Assembly: GCA_009763385.1 (NCBI GenBank)
Contig: CM019826.1
Coordinates: 101,792,348 to 101,856,347 of the forward strand
Reading direction: 5' to 3'
Length of the DNA: 64,000 bases
From: Coix lacryma-jobi var. lacryma-jobi
Taxonomy: Eukaryota; Streptophyta; Magnoliopsida; Poales; Poaceae
Below, piece by piece: positions 22,612 through 34,126 of this stretch. Numbering within the stretch: the stretch's first letter is position 1; every line of letters begins with the position of its first letter. Under the pieces are notes generated by a model, which was given only the letters and a program-made list of their open reading frames with translations, searched no databases and was not told the DNA's origin. Position numbers and translations under genes: made by a program.

Positions 22612-25600
22612 TCAAGCGGGTGCACTGGTGATCTTCTTCTGGACGTATGTCCCTTGGTTATTGTCATGTCGTAACCATGGAGTCTCCTCAGCATTTAGCA
22701 GGATGCTTGGGTCTTTGGTCACACTAAAGGGCGGTATTCGGTCATCCCTTTCATAATCTTCTGACATGTCTGACTTGTCCTCAATTCCCACGATGTTTCT
22801 TCTTCTCTTCTGAAAGAACTATGTGGCGTTTTGGCTCTTTGGTTGATTTTTCATCATTTTCCCTCTCTTGGGTTTTGTAGACATGTCTTTCACGTAGAAC
22901 ACCTTATTCACATCAGCAGCAAGGACGAATGGTTCACCTTTGTATCCAATATTGTTGAGATCCACTGTTATCATTCCATACTCCTTGTCAACTGTTACTC
23001 CGCCTCCGGTCGTCTTGACCCATTGGCATCGAAACAAAGGGACTATAAAATTAGGTCTGTAGTCTAGTTCCCAAATCTCCTCTATGCGGCCGTAATATGT
23101 TTGCCTCTTCCCACTTGGGTCTGTGGCATCTACGCGAACACCACTGTTTTGGTTTGTTGGGGGAAGAGACCCTCCGCAGTGGCGCCACGCAGGCTGACTC
23201 AACAAGATGACCCCCCCGTGTCTCGCGTACCTTCGGAAAAACCCGCCTCTTTATCTGCTAAGTCCCTCAAGTCGCTATTCTGGCCCCCGAGTGCTAACCC
23301 AACCTTCGGACTGGCTTTGTAAGTTCTTACAGGCAAAGGACGCGAAGGCACTGGAAGCAATCTTCGCGAAGCCGCGTACCTTCGCCAAGAGGCCCAGGCC
23401 TTAGCGGGAGGCGAAGGTACCCGGGCTTCGCACTGGACGGATATCCTCGCAAGACGGAGGTCAGCCCCCGCATTTCCGCGAGGGTGATCATGAACCGAGC
23501 GGCGGCGGGCGCGCGTAGAGCAAGCTAGGGTTTCGGCCTAGTTGTGTTTGTACGATCTCTGCCCTTCTGTGTGTACAGCAGCGCAGAGGAATCTTTTCTG
23601 TACCCTATTGTAATTTGGTCAGCGCTACTTGGTATCCCCTATAAATACCGGTGAGTGAACAGTGTAAGGGGGCGGTTTTTTGGGAATAGAGCCACAGAAA
23701 CACTGTTCTCGCTTCCTTAAACCTTCGCACTGGTTTTCGTTCTCGTTGCATTTTCAGTTCAGTTCAGACGATTGGCCACCTTCGCCACTCCCCTGCACGT
23801 GTGCGGAGGTAGGGCAAGTGTGTTGCCAACATGGTTTGTACTCCTTTTATCTTGGGCAATGGTGTAAAATGTGTTTCCATTTATCTCATATCCTTTGTAC
23901 GTGAGGATGTGCCATGATGGTTGCCTAGCCAACAAATATAGTTGCTCATTAATATTGTTATCACCCAGACATTCTTTTCGCAACCAAGTGCTAAAAGTAT
24001 TCATGTGCTCATGTGTAATCCAAACTTCATTCTTCCCAGGAATTAGGATCGTAGGAACTCCTTGTGTACCTCGATATATGGATCTACCACTGATGAGTTT
24101 TGAAGAACTGTGTATTGCGCTTTATTAAATAATCGTTCCCCGTACCGATATATGTTTTCTTCCCTAGTGTCCCCTTTCCACACAGCCTCCCCTCGTGTCG
24201 TGATTCAGGAACACCAATCAGGTCAAGGTCAGGAATAAAGTCAACACAGAACTCTATGACCTCCTCTGTCCCATAGCCCTTGGCGATGCTTCCTTCTGGC
24301 CGAGCAAGTTGGTGAACATATTTTTTCAGTACTCCCATGAACCTCTCGAAGGGGAACATGTTGTGTAGGAACACAGGACCGAGAATATGAATCTCCTTGA
24401 CCAGGTGAACTAGGAGGTGTGTCATGATATTAAAGAAGGATGGAGGGAACACCAACTCAAAGCTCACAAGACATTGAACCATATCATTCTGTAGAGTAGC
24501 TAGTTCTAGTGGATTAATTGCCTTCTGAGAAATTTCATTGAGGAATGCACATAGCTTCACAGTGGCCAGACGTACATGTGGAGGTAGAATTCCTATTAAA
24601 GCAATCGGAAGCAATTGTGTCATAAGCACGTGGCAGTCATGCGACTTTAAGTTTAGGAATTTCTTCTCTTGCATATTTATTATTCCCTTTATATTGGAGG
24701 AGAAGCCAGATGGGACCTTGATGCTGTTTAGGCATTTAAACATGATTTCCTTCTCTTCATTGCTAAGAGTATAGCTAGCATGTCTTAAGTAATGGCGTCC
24801 ATCATCTGTCTTCTCTGGATGTAGGTTGTCTCGTTCTTTCATGCGCTGCAAGTCTTGTCGTGCTTCAAGTGTATACTTAGACTTTCCATACACACCCATG
24901 AATCCTAGAAGGTTGACACAAAGATTCTTTGTCAAGTGCATCACGTCGATCGCGTGGCGGACCTCTAGTACATGCCAATAGGGTAGCTCCCAAAATATTG
25001 ATTTCATCTTCCACATGGGTGCGTGTCCTGAAGCGTCTTTTGGAACAGGTTCACTGCCCGTCCCCTTTCTAAAGACTACTTTCACATCCTTGATCATCTC
25101 AAGTATATCTTCCCCAGTTCTGTTGCGAGGCTTGCTCCGGTGGTCTGTCTCACCTTTAAAATGTTTGCCTTTCTTTCTAACCTGGTGATTCACGGAAAGA
25201 AATCGACGATGGCCAAGGTACACTACCTTTCTACATTTTTTCAAATATATACTATCCATGTCATCAAAACAATGTGTGCATGCATTATATCCCTTGTTTG
25301 TCTGTCCTAAAAGATTACTTAGAGCATGCCAATCATTGATTGTTACGAACAACAATGCTCGCAGGTCAAAGTGTTCCTCTTTATAATCATCCCACACACG
25401 TACACCTGATTTACTCCGCAAAAGTAGGAGTTCCTCAACTAATGGCCTCAGGTAGACATCGATGTCGTTGCCAGGTTGTCTCGGGCCTTGGATGAGCACT
25501 GGCATCATAATGAACTTCCGCTTCATGCATAACCATGGAGGAAGGTTGTAGATACATAGAGTAACAGGCCACGTGCTATGACTACTGCTCTGTTCCCCAT

Positions 25601-26752
25601 AAGGATTCATCCCGTCCGTACTTAAAGCAAACCTTAAGTTTCTAGCGTCTTTTGTAAATTCTGGGAATTCTGTGTCTATTGCTCTCCACTAGGACCCATC
25701 AGCAGGGTGTCTCAACATGTTGTCTACCTTACGGTCTTCTTTGTGCCATCGCACCAACTTTGCATGGTCCTTGTTTCTGAACAGACGTTTCAGCCGTGGT
25801 ATTATAGGAGCGTACCACATAACCTTGGCAGGGATTTTCTTCCGGGGACGTTCTTCACCCTCAACATCGCCAGGGTCATCTCGCCTGATCTTATATCATG
25901 ACGCGTTACATACAGGGCATTCATCCAAATTCTCGTATTCCTTGCCACGGTACAGGATGCAGTCATTTGGACATGCATGTATCTTCTGGATTTCTAAAGC
26001 CAAAGGACAGACGACTTGTTTTGCTTCGTACGTAGTGGCGGGCAATTCGTTAGGTTTCAGAAGCATCTTTTGTTTTATAATCTTCAATAATTGTCCAAAT
26101 GCCTTGTCAGATACACCATTCTGTGCCTTCCATTGTAGCAACTCAAGTGTTGTACCCAACTTTTTTTGTCCATCTGCAGCAGACGGGTATAGTAATTTCC
26201 TGTGATCCTCTAGCATACAGTCAAACTTAGCCTTCTCCTTTCACTTTCGCAATCTCTTTGTACATCACGAATGACATCACCAAGACCATCATCTTCAGCG
26301 AGTGTGTCTTCTGCACTTGCCTCTTCTTCACCTTCCCCCATTGCAGTATCACCAAAGTCACCATATTGAGCAATAATGTCATCGTCAGGGTCCAATTGTT
26401 CTTCTTCACCTTCTTCCATCATAACCCCAGTTTCTCCATGCTTCGTCCAACAACTATAGTTTGACATGAAACCCGACTTGAACAAGTGTGAGTGAAGACT
26501 CCTTGAGCTAGAATATTCCGTTGAATTATTACAAATGGCACATGGGCAGCACATAAAACCATTCCGCTTGTTTGCCTCGGCCACTCTTAAAAAATAATGC
26601 ACGCCATCAATGAACTCTTTTGAGCGATGATCGACATTGTACATCCAGTGACGTGTCATCGTCTGCATTATATGACATATCACATAATTATATCTCTCAT
26701 TCTTATAAACAAATGAGTAGCTCAAATTTATAAACAAGTTCATTACACCCAA
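22612..26752 (-). pseudogene. TNP2-type CACTA transposase gene, interrupted
   Basis: This encodes the transposase that cuts and joins CACTA ends. Domains in order on the minus strand: Transpos_assoc-like N-terminus (about 26690-26440, MTRHWMYNVDHRSKEFIDGV with a CCPCAIC cluster), an acidic linker, a zinc-type CPNDCILYRG...CPVCN motif (about 25960-25900), the TNP2 core (25620-24600), a DUF4218-like segment (about 24550-24200, FFNIMTHLLVHLVKEI, LARPEGSIAKGY) and a DUF4216-like C-terminus (about 24030-22830). The longest uninterrupted piece is 508 residues (24084-25610). Breaks: a frameshift near 26236, TGA at 25896-25898, TAG at 25689-25691, a stop near 22819 and a solo LTR at 23155-23831. The last three residues before the stop at 22612 are APA. 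Confidence 0.9.
23155..23831 (+). mobile_element. Solo LTR, 677 bp, TSD TGGTT
   Basis: TGTTGG...CCAACA ends with perfect TGGTT flanks (23150-23154 and 23832-23836) split the DUF4216 region of the TNP2 gene. The coding sequence reads straight across once the LTR and one TSD copy are ignored. A TATAAATA box at 23640-23647 fits a plus-strand promoter. A truncated relative lies at 46314-46749. No internal sequence is present. Confidence 0.95.
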
Positions 26753-26856
26753 ATTTAGTAAGAATCACTGGTGGCATAAAAGTAGTAGCAGTTGAACTTG
26801 TCTAATTAATTATTACATCAAGATAACAGTGCAGCCTAATCCACTTGGCCACAACC
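26753..26856. other. CACTA sequence upstream of TNP2
   Basis: About 100 bp of non-coding AT-rich DNA lies between the TNP2 N-terminus and the gypsy LTR. The 5 bp before the LTR are CAACC. The matching duplicate is not in the window. Confidence 0.5.
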
Positions 26857-28346
26857 TGTCGGTGTTTCGAAACCGGGGGTATGACACCAACGAGTAATAT
26901 GATCGCGTGCTCTCTTCCTGGATGGTGATGCAAGATGACACAAGGATTTATCCTGGTTCGGGCAAAGAAGGCCATACGTCCAGCGGGGGAGGATATTCTT
27001 GTACTACTTGCACCTAAGTGCTTGTACAGGGGCGAATACAAGCTCGGTGAACCTGGACCGGAGTCCGGACCTGAGTGTGTGGGTGTATGGCGTTCTAACG
27101 TGTTTGTAACCGCCCGAATGAGGGCCCTGGTGTCCCCTTTTATAGAGCAAGGGGAGGCCAGGGTTACACAAGGGTTTTACAGGTGTCGGGGCATACTGTG
27201 CCCAATACGAAGTAGGGTAGGAACCCTGTCTTCTCGAAGACATTGTAGCCGACGTGGGCGTTGCTGTTGAGGCGTCCTTGGGGCGTGGCCTCCATCCCGG
27301 GCGCGGACGCGGAGGCGTGGCGAGGTGGAAGCCATGCAGCGCCCATCCCGGAACGTGCAGGACGCGGCGAGGTCCCTCCGGGTCTTGGGGTACCCGTCCT
27401 CCAATAGCGTGAGAGCAGTTAGGGCTCGAGGGGCGCAGAGCCGGCCTCGAGGTAGCTCCTGCGGGGGGCTCGAGCTCCCGCAGGTATGGGCAAGTCCCGG
27501 AACGCCCGGTCGTTCAGAGGGATCCCAGGCCTCGAGAGGTGGCTGGAGGGTGCTATAGTGCGGGGTTTGGCCAAACAGTGTTGTACTAGCGCCCTTTAGC
27601 CCATGCTTATGGTGAAAACGAGGTTTGACTCTGACTCCGGTCACTGTGGCGCATGCTGTGTACCAGAGGATGTGACCGGAGTTGGTGAATGCATTGAATG
27701 CGTGGTATGGGGCTAGCTGCCGGTGTCCGTGCCGCTCGAGGGAGGCGTGAGGCGTCTCGAGGGATAGGCTGCTGTGCCTGAGGGGCTCGAGGTCCCCGCA
27801 TGGGGTCTCGAGGTGTAGAGGAGCGCTCGCCCGAGGCCTGGCTTGGAGGGCTCGGGCGAGACGGAAGACGAGCGTTTGCCCGAGGCCTGACGCGGAGGGC
27901 TCGGGCGAGACGGAGAACGAGCGTTCTCCCGAGGCCTGGCTTGGAGGGCTCGGGCGAGACGGGCGTTCGCCCTGGGCCTGGCTTGGAGGGCTCGGGCGAG
28001 ATGGAAGACGAGCGTTTGCCCGAGGCCTGGCTTGGAGGGCTCGGGCGAGACGGAGAATGGGTGTTCGCCCGAGGCCTGGCTTGGAGGGCTCGGGCGAGAC
28101 GGAAGACGAGCGTTCGCCCGAGGCCTGACGCGGAGGGCTCGGGCGAGACGGAGAACGGGCGTTCGCCCGAGGCCTGGCTTGGAGGGCTCGGGCGAGACGG
28201 AGAACGAGCGTTCGCCCGAGGCCTGACGCGGAGGGCTCGGGCGAGACGAAAGACGAGCGGTCGCCCGAGGCCTGGCTTGGTGGGCCAGGCAGGTCTCTTA
28301 TTCGTTTTGCATTGATTGGGGGTACCCCTTTGGCGTTCCCCCGACA
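26857..28346 (-). mobile_element. 3' LTR of a minus-strand gypsy (Tat/RIRE2-like) element
   Basis: The LTR is 1490 bp with ends TGTCGGTGTTTCG and GTTCCCCCGACA, starting and ending with the inverted hexamer TGTCGG/CCGACA. The segment right of it (GTAGCCCCCGAGCCC) is a polypurine tract on the minus strand, so this is the 3' LTR and the internal region lies to the right. A minus-strand TATA box CTATAAAAGGGG is at 27134-27145. The 49-bp tandem repeat at 27820-28290 lies inside it. Long ORFs on both strands here, including a 421-residue one on the minus strand, come from that repeat and are not genes. Confidence 0.88.
27820..28290 (+). repeat. 49-bp GC-rich tandem repeat inside the gypsy LTR
   Basis: About nine to ten units of GAGGGCTCGGGCGAGACGGA + GACGAGCGTTCGCCCGAGG + CCTGRCKYG, some shortened by 8 bp. 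The unit contains a CGGGCGA...TCGCCCG inverted repeat. Two further units occur outside the LTR at about 28700-28810. Confidence 0.9.
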
Positions 28347-29696
28347 GTAGCCCCCGAGCCCTTGTTCGAGTGCTTGCATTCGAGCAGGGGCTCCAGATTG
28401 GGATCTTGATGGATAGCTAACTGGTCTCGAGGGTTTTGTCAATTTGATTCCGTGGGTGTCGTGCGAGCGACACCCGCGGGTGTACCCCCGAGGCCACGGG
28501 GGAGTGGTTAGAACTCCCTCGTGGGCTTCCCGAGAATCCTCCGTCGTTGGGAACCTTCTGCCCAGTGGGCGCGCCTTTTTAGGTGGAAATCGTCAGGGAG
28601 CGGAGATCGTGGCGCCGTGTGTACCTGTCAACAGGCTCGAGATGCGGTTCGATAGTCACATTAAATGTTTGCGGTTACCTTTCCTTTGTCGTGGGAGACT
28701 CCGTCCGAGGCTTGGCTCGGAGGGCTCGGGCGAGACGGAGAACGAGCGCTCGTTCGAGGCCTGGCCTTGAGGGCTCAGGCGAGACGGGGGACGAGCGTTT
28801 GCCCGAGGACTGAAAATCTCATGTTCACACAAAGAAAAGAGATTAGTCGTAACTGTCCGAGTTTTTAGACCCTCTTTCGTCGAGGGGTGCCAGGCTGAAC
28901 CGACTACCGGCTCCTCAGCTGTCCGGCATGCCGATTGCCCTGGCTTGTCATCCCGCGAGTCCTTTCGATCGGATGCGAGGGGGGATGCCTCGACTACCCG
29001 AGTGGGCGAGTATCGAGGTTCCCGGTGAGCTGGTAACGTGGAATCCAAGTGACAGCTGGTGCCCCTTCGATAGGGGTCGACTGGGCCCGGAGGCGGTCTC
29101 ATAAAGCATGGTGCTTAGTCTGCAGGAGTGCCGGGTCCATTCGTAGGACCCCGGTGGCTCGATGCCGTCCCCCGAGGGTATCTCACTGCACTTCGAGCTC
29201 CCCGCCTTGGATACACGTGAGGGGCCTCGAGGGCCTCGGCCTCGAGTAATGCCGCGAGTGTCGCCCCTTGGTGTCCCTGACTCTCTGTGCTCGAAGCCGC
29301 TGTCGAACCCTCTTCGGGGCCAGCCTCGCTGCTCGATGCTTAGGGCCGGGGCCCGTTTTTAATCCTTTGTGAAGAAGCCTTCCGTCATTCTGGGAATCTT
29401 CTGCCCGTTGGGCGCGCCTTTTTAGGCAGAATCGGCAGGGAGGGCGGTGGACGTGAAGCCAAGCGACGGTTTCGCCAAGCGGGCCCGGGTAGTATAGCGA
29501 ATGGAGAGCTGCCGCTGTAACCCTGCATCCCGGCTCAAGCATGGTTATGGTGGGCGCATAAATGCCCGGCGGGCTATCCTTTTTTTTGGCGTCAGTGTGA
29601 GACCCCCCGTTTGGGGTTTCCCTATAATATCGAAAAGAGGGAAAATGATCCTTTACTTTGGCCTTTGCCCTCACCGCCCCGTAGCCTTTCACACGG
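28347..29696 (-). other. 3' UTR of the gypsy element, non-coding
   Basis: The PPT is at 28347-28365. The remaining 1.3 kb has no gypsy coding domain. It contains two units of the LTR tandem repeat (28700-28810), a perfect hairpin GGGTGTCG/CGACACCC (about 28455-28476), and a diverged direct repeat of about 90 bp (28530-28620 and 29370-29455) around TGGGCGCGCCTTTTTAGG. It ends abruptly at the left LTR of the Tekay element. Confidence 0.65.
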
Positions 29697-32600
29697 TGTA
29701 ACACCTCTGGTGTTTAGCATGTAATTAACTTGACATATCATCATTATCATCATTAAGCATCTTGATCATGATTTCATGTGTATGCATTTTGCTAAGTGTA
29801 TCATTTTATGTGAATTACCTCTATTGCAAAAACCCTATTTAGCCCACTTCTCTCTACTAGGGCAAAATGGTAATTTCACCTCTGTGCCTAGCTTTGTGTA
29901 ATTCTTGTTCCTTTGGTGTCTTGAAGTTTTGTTGTGTTGGCCAAAGTTCAAAAATCAGAATTTGATTTCAAATCCCTTTGCAAAACCCTGATTTCCAAAT
30001 CCTGGATTTTATCCCTCTTTTTGTAATTCAAAAATTATTCAAAATTTGGGGTTGGTCCAAAAAGCAAAGTTGTAGATCTGTCAAAGAGAAACAACTTTGG
30101 TATTTACAAATTTTCAAGTTGCAGTACAAAGTTTTGAGTTATTTCAAATTCAATCAAACTCCAGTTTTTGTCCCCTTTTCAGTTTTCAAAATGAGTTCAA
30201 AAACTAATGAGTTTCTGGAAAAGTGTATAATAGCAAAGTTGTAGGTTTTGATAAAAGGAACAACTTTCATGTTTACAGATTTTCAAGTTTCAGTTTGAAA
30301 TCCAGAGTAATTTTGATTTGATTTGATAATCAAGTTTGAAAAAGTGTCCCCTTTACTGTTTTCAAATATTGTTCAAAAACTATTTGGAATTTGAAAATGT
30401 TCATATTGACAAAGTTGTAGATCTCATTTTTCTGAACAACTTTGGTGTTTTGAGTTTTTGTCGCACAGTTCAAATTTGGGAAGTAATTTGCAAATTTCAG
30501 AAACTAGCCAAAGGTCAAACCCTATACCCTACCCTGTTCATCTTCCCCGTCGTAGGGGGGGGCCGGCCATGGACGCCTCGCCGGCGCGCGTGCGCCACGC
30601 GCCTGGCAGCCGCCCGCATGCCTCCCGACCTGCCGCCTGCGTCCGCGTGATCATTTGCGTCCGCGCACGCGAGCGCTGACCTCTCGCCCGTCCCCCACTG
30701 CCCCCAGTTCGTCGCCGCCGCGTGGACAACGCCGGCGAGCTCACGCCCAGCCCCGACTGCACGCCGTCCTCTCCGCCAGCTCGCAATCGATTGCGCGTGC
30801 CTCGGCCGAACTCGTCCACACCTCTCCGAGCTCTCTACCCCCCCTCTACCGGCCGCTACCGTGGCTATATAAGGCCCGCCGGAGCCGCCGACTTCCTCAC
30901 CCACCTCCGCCACCGTGGCCAGCTCACTCCAGAGCCTCCGCCGCTCAACCAACTAGCTCAACAGCTCCGCCTTGATCCCGTGCAGCTTCCCCACTCCTCA
31001 ATTTGGTCTCTACCGTCCCTGTTTGCCCGGCGTAACTCGCCGTTCCCATCTCCGGCGAGAATCCCGTCGAGGTCGGGATCGTGAAATACTCCCTCCCCGG
31101 CCTTGATCATCTCCCTCCGACCCCGCATCACCTTCCTTACCCCTTTGCGCCTCTGACTGACCCCTTGCGGTCACTTGTGTCGCGCAGGATCATCGGGACG
31201 ACGATCGCCGCCGTGAGTTTTCCGCCGGCCACCGTCGACCACCTCCCTCCGTTCATCCCCTTCCCTCGCCGAGCCGCTTAATCGACTCACGGTGAGCTCC
31301 TGAAGCCTCCCATCTCCTCGGTTTCGCCGAGACGCCTCGTCGTGGCCGGCGTAGCAGCGCGCCGCCGTCGTCGGTGGTCGCCGGCGAACGGAGGAGAAGA
31401 ACAGTGCCGTTTTTCTATTTCTTCATACATGTGAATAGTGTTCAGATTTTCATCTTTTTGTGTGATTTTCTGTGTTGATCCAAAAATTCTGAAATTTTGT
31501 GGTAGACTCTTTTGCTCTGAAGTATTTTATAAAAATATAAACTTGACTTTCCTGCAAAAATTTGAAAATGAAAAATTCCCCTTTTAATTGAAAAATGAAG
31601 GCTTTGGTATTTTTAGAGAGTGTTATATAGCTCCAAAAATCTTGAGATAAATTTTGCAAGCTAGTTATGTCATGATGAGTCTCTGGTAAAATTTTGAAGT
31701 CATTTGGAGCAAGTTGATTTTTGAGCTTTATTTTAATTAAGGAATAGTGCCTTTTGTTAATTAAATGTCTAGATTTAATTGAGCACCTTAATGACCTCCA
31801 AAAATTATGAAATTTGTTTTGCCATATACTTGTACCCTAATGAACTTGTGTGATTAATTTGGTAATTTTTGGAGCACCTTCATAAAATGACCTTTTTAAA
31901 TAATTAAGAAAATAGAAAAGGTGATTAGGGTTAGCGTTGAATGCCCTGTGATGTGACTTTTGGGATTGCTTGATGTTCATAGACCCCTACCCTTTGGTCT
32001 ATGATGTTTGTGATGCTATGTTTGGTTGATGCTTAGGATAGTTATGATAAAGTCTAGTTTAATCAATTTTGCTTAAGGAAGAAATGGTTACCTTTTATGC
32101 TCAACCTAGATTTCGATTATGCCTTGCCTAAGAGTAATCTTGAATCTGTGGTATTGTCTTGCACCTTAAGTCCATATCATCATTCTCATGAGCATTCATC
32201 ATTGCATCCGTATAGTTGACGAAGAAGGCCCTGAAGTCGAGGTAGCCACCGAAGGATCTGTCCCCGAGGCAACCCCGAGCTCCGACGCCTATACCTACCC
32301 CGAGTCTGCTCTTTTTGCCGTCCAAGGCAAGCCCCGGTGCATTTAACCCTACCTTTCCTTTTTATAAATGTTTCCTTAAATGTTTTGAGTTAAATTATTG
32401 CATTAGGTTGATAGGAGTTGAGTGAAATCCTATCTGATGCATTATCTACCTTGACCAATGATACACCCGATACCTGCTTTTCAAAAACTATTTGCAAAAT
32501 GCTTAGCAATGCTATATGATAGATTTGCAATAAAAATGCCAATTTCAAAGTGTGATCACTTTAAGAATATTTATGGGAATTTCTGGTTTACTCCCACTAT

Positions 32601-33805
32601 TGGCTAAGTATCTGATCCGTACCTAGTCAATGGGAAGGAGAGGTTGTCCTTGCGTACGGTGCCGTCATGTTGTAGTCCGGGACTCAACAGTTGACACCGA
32701 CCGGGACAGGGTTGAAAAACTGACAGGACCTGTACTCTTGGGTTAGAGTCCCGAGGTGCTTGTCGCTGGCTGGAAAATTTAGGGACCACCTGTATGGGGG
32801 CCTGCTGACTAAGACTTGCAACTATTCACATACTACGGAAAGCTTCGGCTCCGAGGAATCCTTTATTGGACCGACAACCGCGCACTGGGAGTGGAGAGAT
32901 GGCGGAAGTAGCATGTACCCACGTGGGTTAGAGTCCCGGATTGGAGTGGTGTACTGTACTTCCGGGTGGCGTAGGACCGGGCCCAATCTTGGAGGAATCG
33001 TGGTAGACGAGTTGGCATATGCAAGCTTGGGTGCTACATATGCAGTGTGGATAGGGACCCTCAGCTGAGTATTATTTATCCGGATTAACGCTGCTCCTCG
33101 GTTATGGAGACTTAGTCACTGACTGTCAACAGGGAGTGGTTCTCAACTAGGTCTGTTTTTGAAAGTAAAATGAATCAAGGATTATGATGGAACAAGGAAT
33201 ACCGAATCTTTCAAAATTAAAATAAGGTTTACCAAAATGCTTTTCTGCAAAATACTTGAACTTGCTTAAGCCTTACCTTGACTACCCTAAGCCTGCATTC
33301 CTGAGTCTTCTCCCTTTTCTTTAGTCGGGTAAGTCTTGTTGAGTACCTTTGTACTCAGGGTTCTTTTACCCATGTTGCAGGTATGGCAGATTCCTCAGTA
33401 TGCCTTGGACCCTGCTGTGTGACTGTTGTTCAGGAAGAGGCCGATGAGGCCGATGAGTGATTATTCACCCTCGGGCTGGGTGATGTATCTTTATCTTTTA
33501 GTTGTTGTCATATGCTACCCTGCCAACTCTATCTATTTGAACTATGGTCTGTAATAACTTCACTTTAATGTTTATGTTGAACCCTGGTTTGTAAAACTAT
33601 TGTTATTTAAGTCTTCCGCTATTTACTCCGATGTTATTTGTCAAAATGTTCAAGAGATTGTAACTGAATTGTGAGATGATCCTGCGGACATCGGGCACTG
33701 ATGTAGCCCAGTGGCGAACCCGGTCTTAATCTCTTGGCTGTACGGATCGACTGTCAGTGGTTGATAGTGATCAGTGGGCCATGGGATTAGGGTCGTTACG
33801 TCACA
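29697..33805 (+). repeat. 5' LTR of the Tekay element
   Basis: Starts TGTAACACCTCTGG and ends GTTACGTCACA, followed 3 bp later by the primer site. U3 holds a GC-rich promoter region with a TATA box at 30865-30872. Blocks of AT-rich sequence with repeated GTTCAAAAACTA and TTTTCAAGTTKCAG words occur at 30050-30480. ORFs such as 30538-31281 are not conserved in frame with the other LTR and I do not call them genes. Confidence 0.93.
30865..30872 (+). promoter_or_regulatory. TATA box of Tekay 5' LTR
   Basis: CTATATAA in the context GTGGCTATATAAGGCCCGCC. The identical box in the 3' LTR is at 40638-40645. Transcription would start about 30 bp downstream, making U3 about 1.2 kb and R-U5 about 2.9 kb. 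Confidence 0.7.
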
Positions 33806-34126
33806 GAGTGGTATCGGAGCATCTCACTACGACGTTGCAATCTTTTTGCGAAAACTTCAAAAGGTTTTTTAGTCCAAAACTAAACTTGACTATTTTGAGT
33901 CCAAATTGCTTCTCTCATCTCATCTTGTCTTTGGCAACTAGTAGCAAGACAACTTGTATAAGCCCTATGTACCTTACCTTAGTAGTTGCATTGCCTTGTT
34001 CCGTAGGAACGAATCATGCATCATGTCATAATCACTTAAGATAATACTTCCTCTCTAAGTCTGTTGGGTTAGTATGCCTTTACCTTTTCTTGCTAGCCTT
34101 TCTCACCTATAACCTCTTGTCCAGAT
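33806..34126 (+). other. Primer binding site and leader of the Tekay element
   Basis: TGGTATCGGAGC at 33809-33820 is the usual primer site for initiator tRNA-Met (TGGTATCAGAGC) with one substitution. The following 300 bp to the ORF0 start have no ORF. Confidence 0.85.

Larger units (their letters stand above)
14866..26856 (-). mobile_element. CACTA (En/Spm-type) transposon DNA with two transposase-region genes
   Basis: A terminus CACTACTAGAGAACAGGCC at 14866, preceded by TTG, opens a region carrying two minus-strand genes characteristic of plant CACTA elements: a Transposase_24/Ulp1-type gene (15411-19492) and a TNP2 transposase gene (22612-26752). The right part is cut at 26857 by a gypsy LTR, so the right terminus is not visible. 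It is uncertain whether both genes belong to one element. TNP2 may instead belong to the element ending at 14398. Subterminal-like repeats in the middle (21755-21880) keep that question open. Confidence 0.7.

Noticed and set aside
27177..28442. A 421-residue minus-strand ORF and a 171-residue plus-strand ORF at 27800-28315
   Set aside because: Both are open only because the 49-bp GC-rich tandem repeat lacks stops in several frames. They cross the LTR end.
30538..31281. Pro/Ser/Arg-rich ORFs in the Tekay LTR and their counterparts at 40236-40746
   Set aside because: Frames are not kept between the two LTRs and the region is GC-rich promoter and leader DNA.
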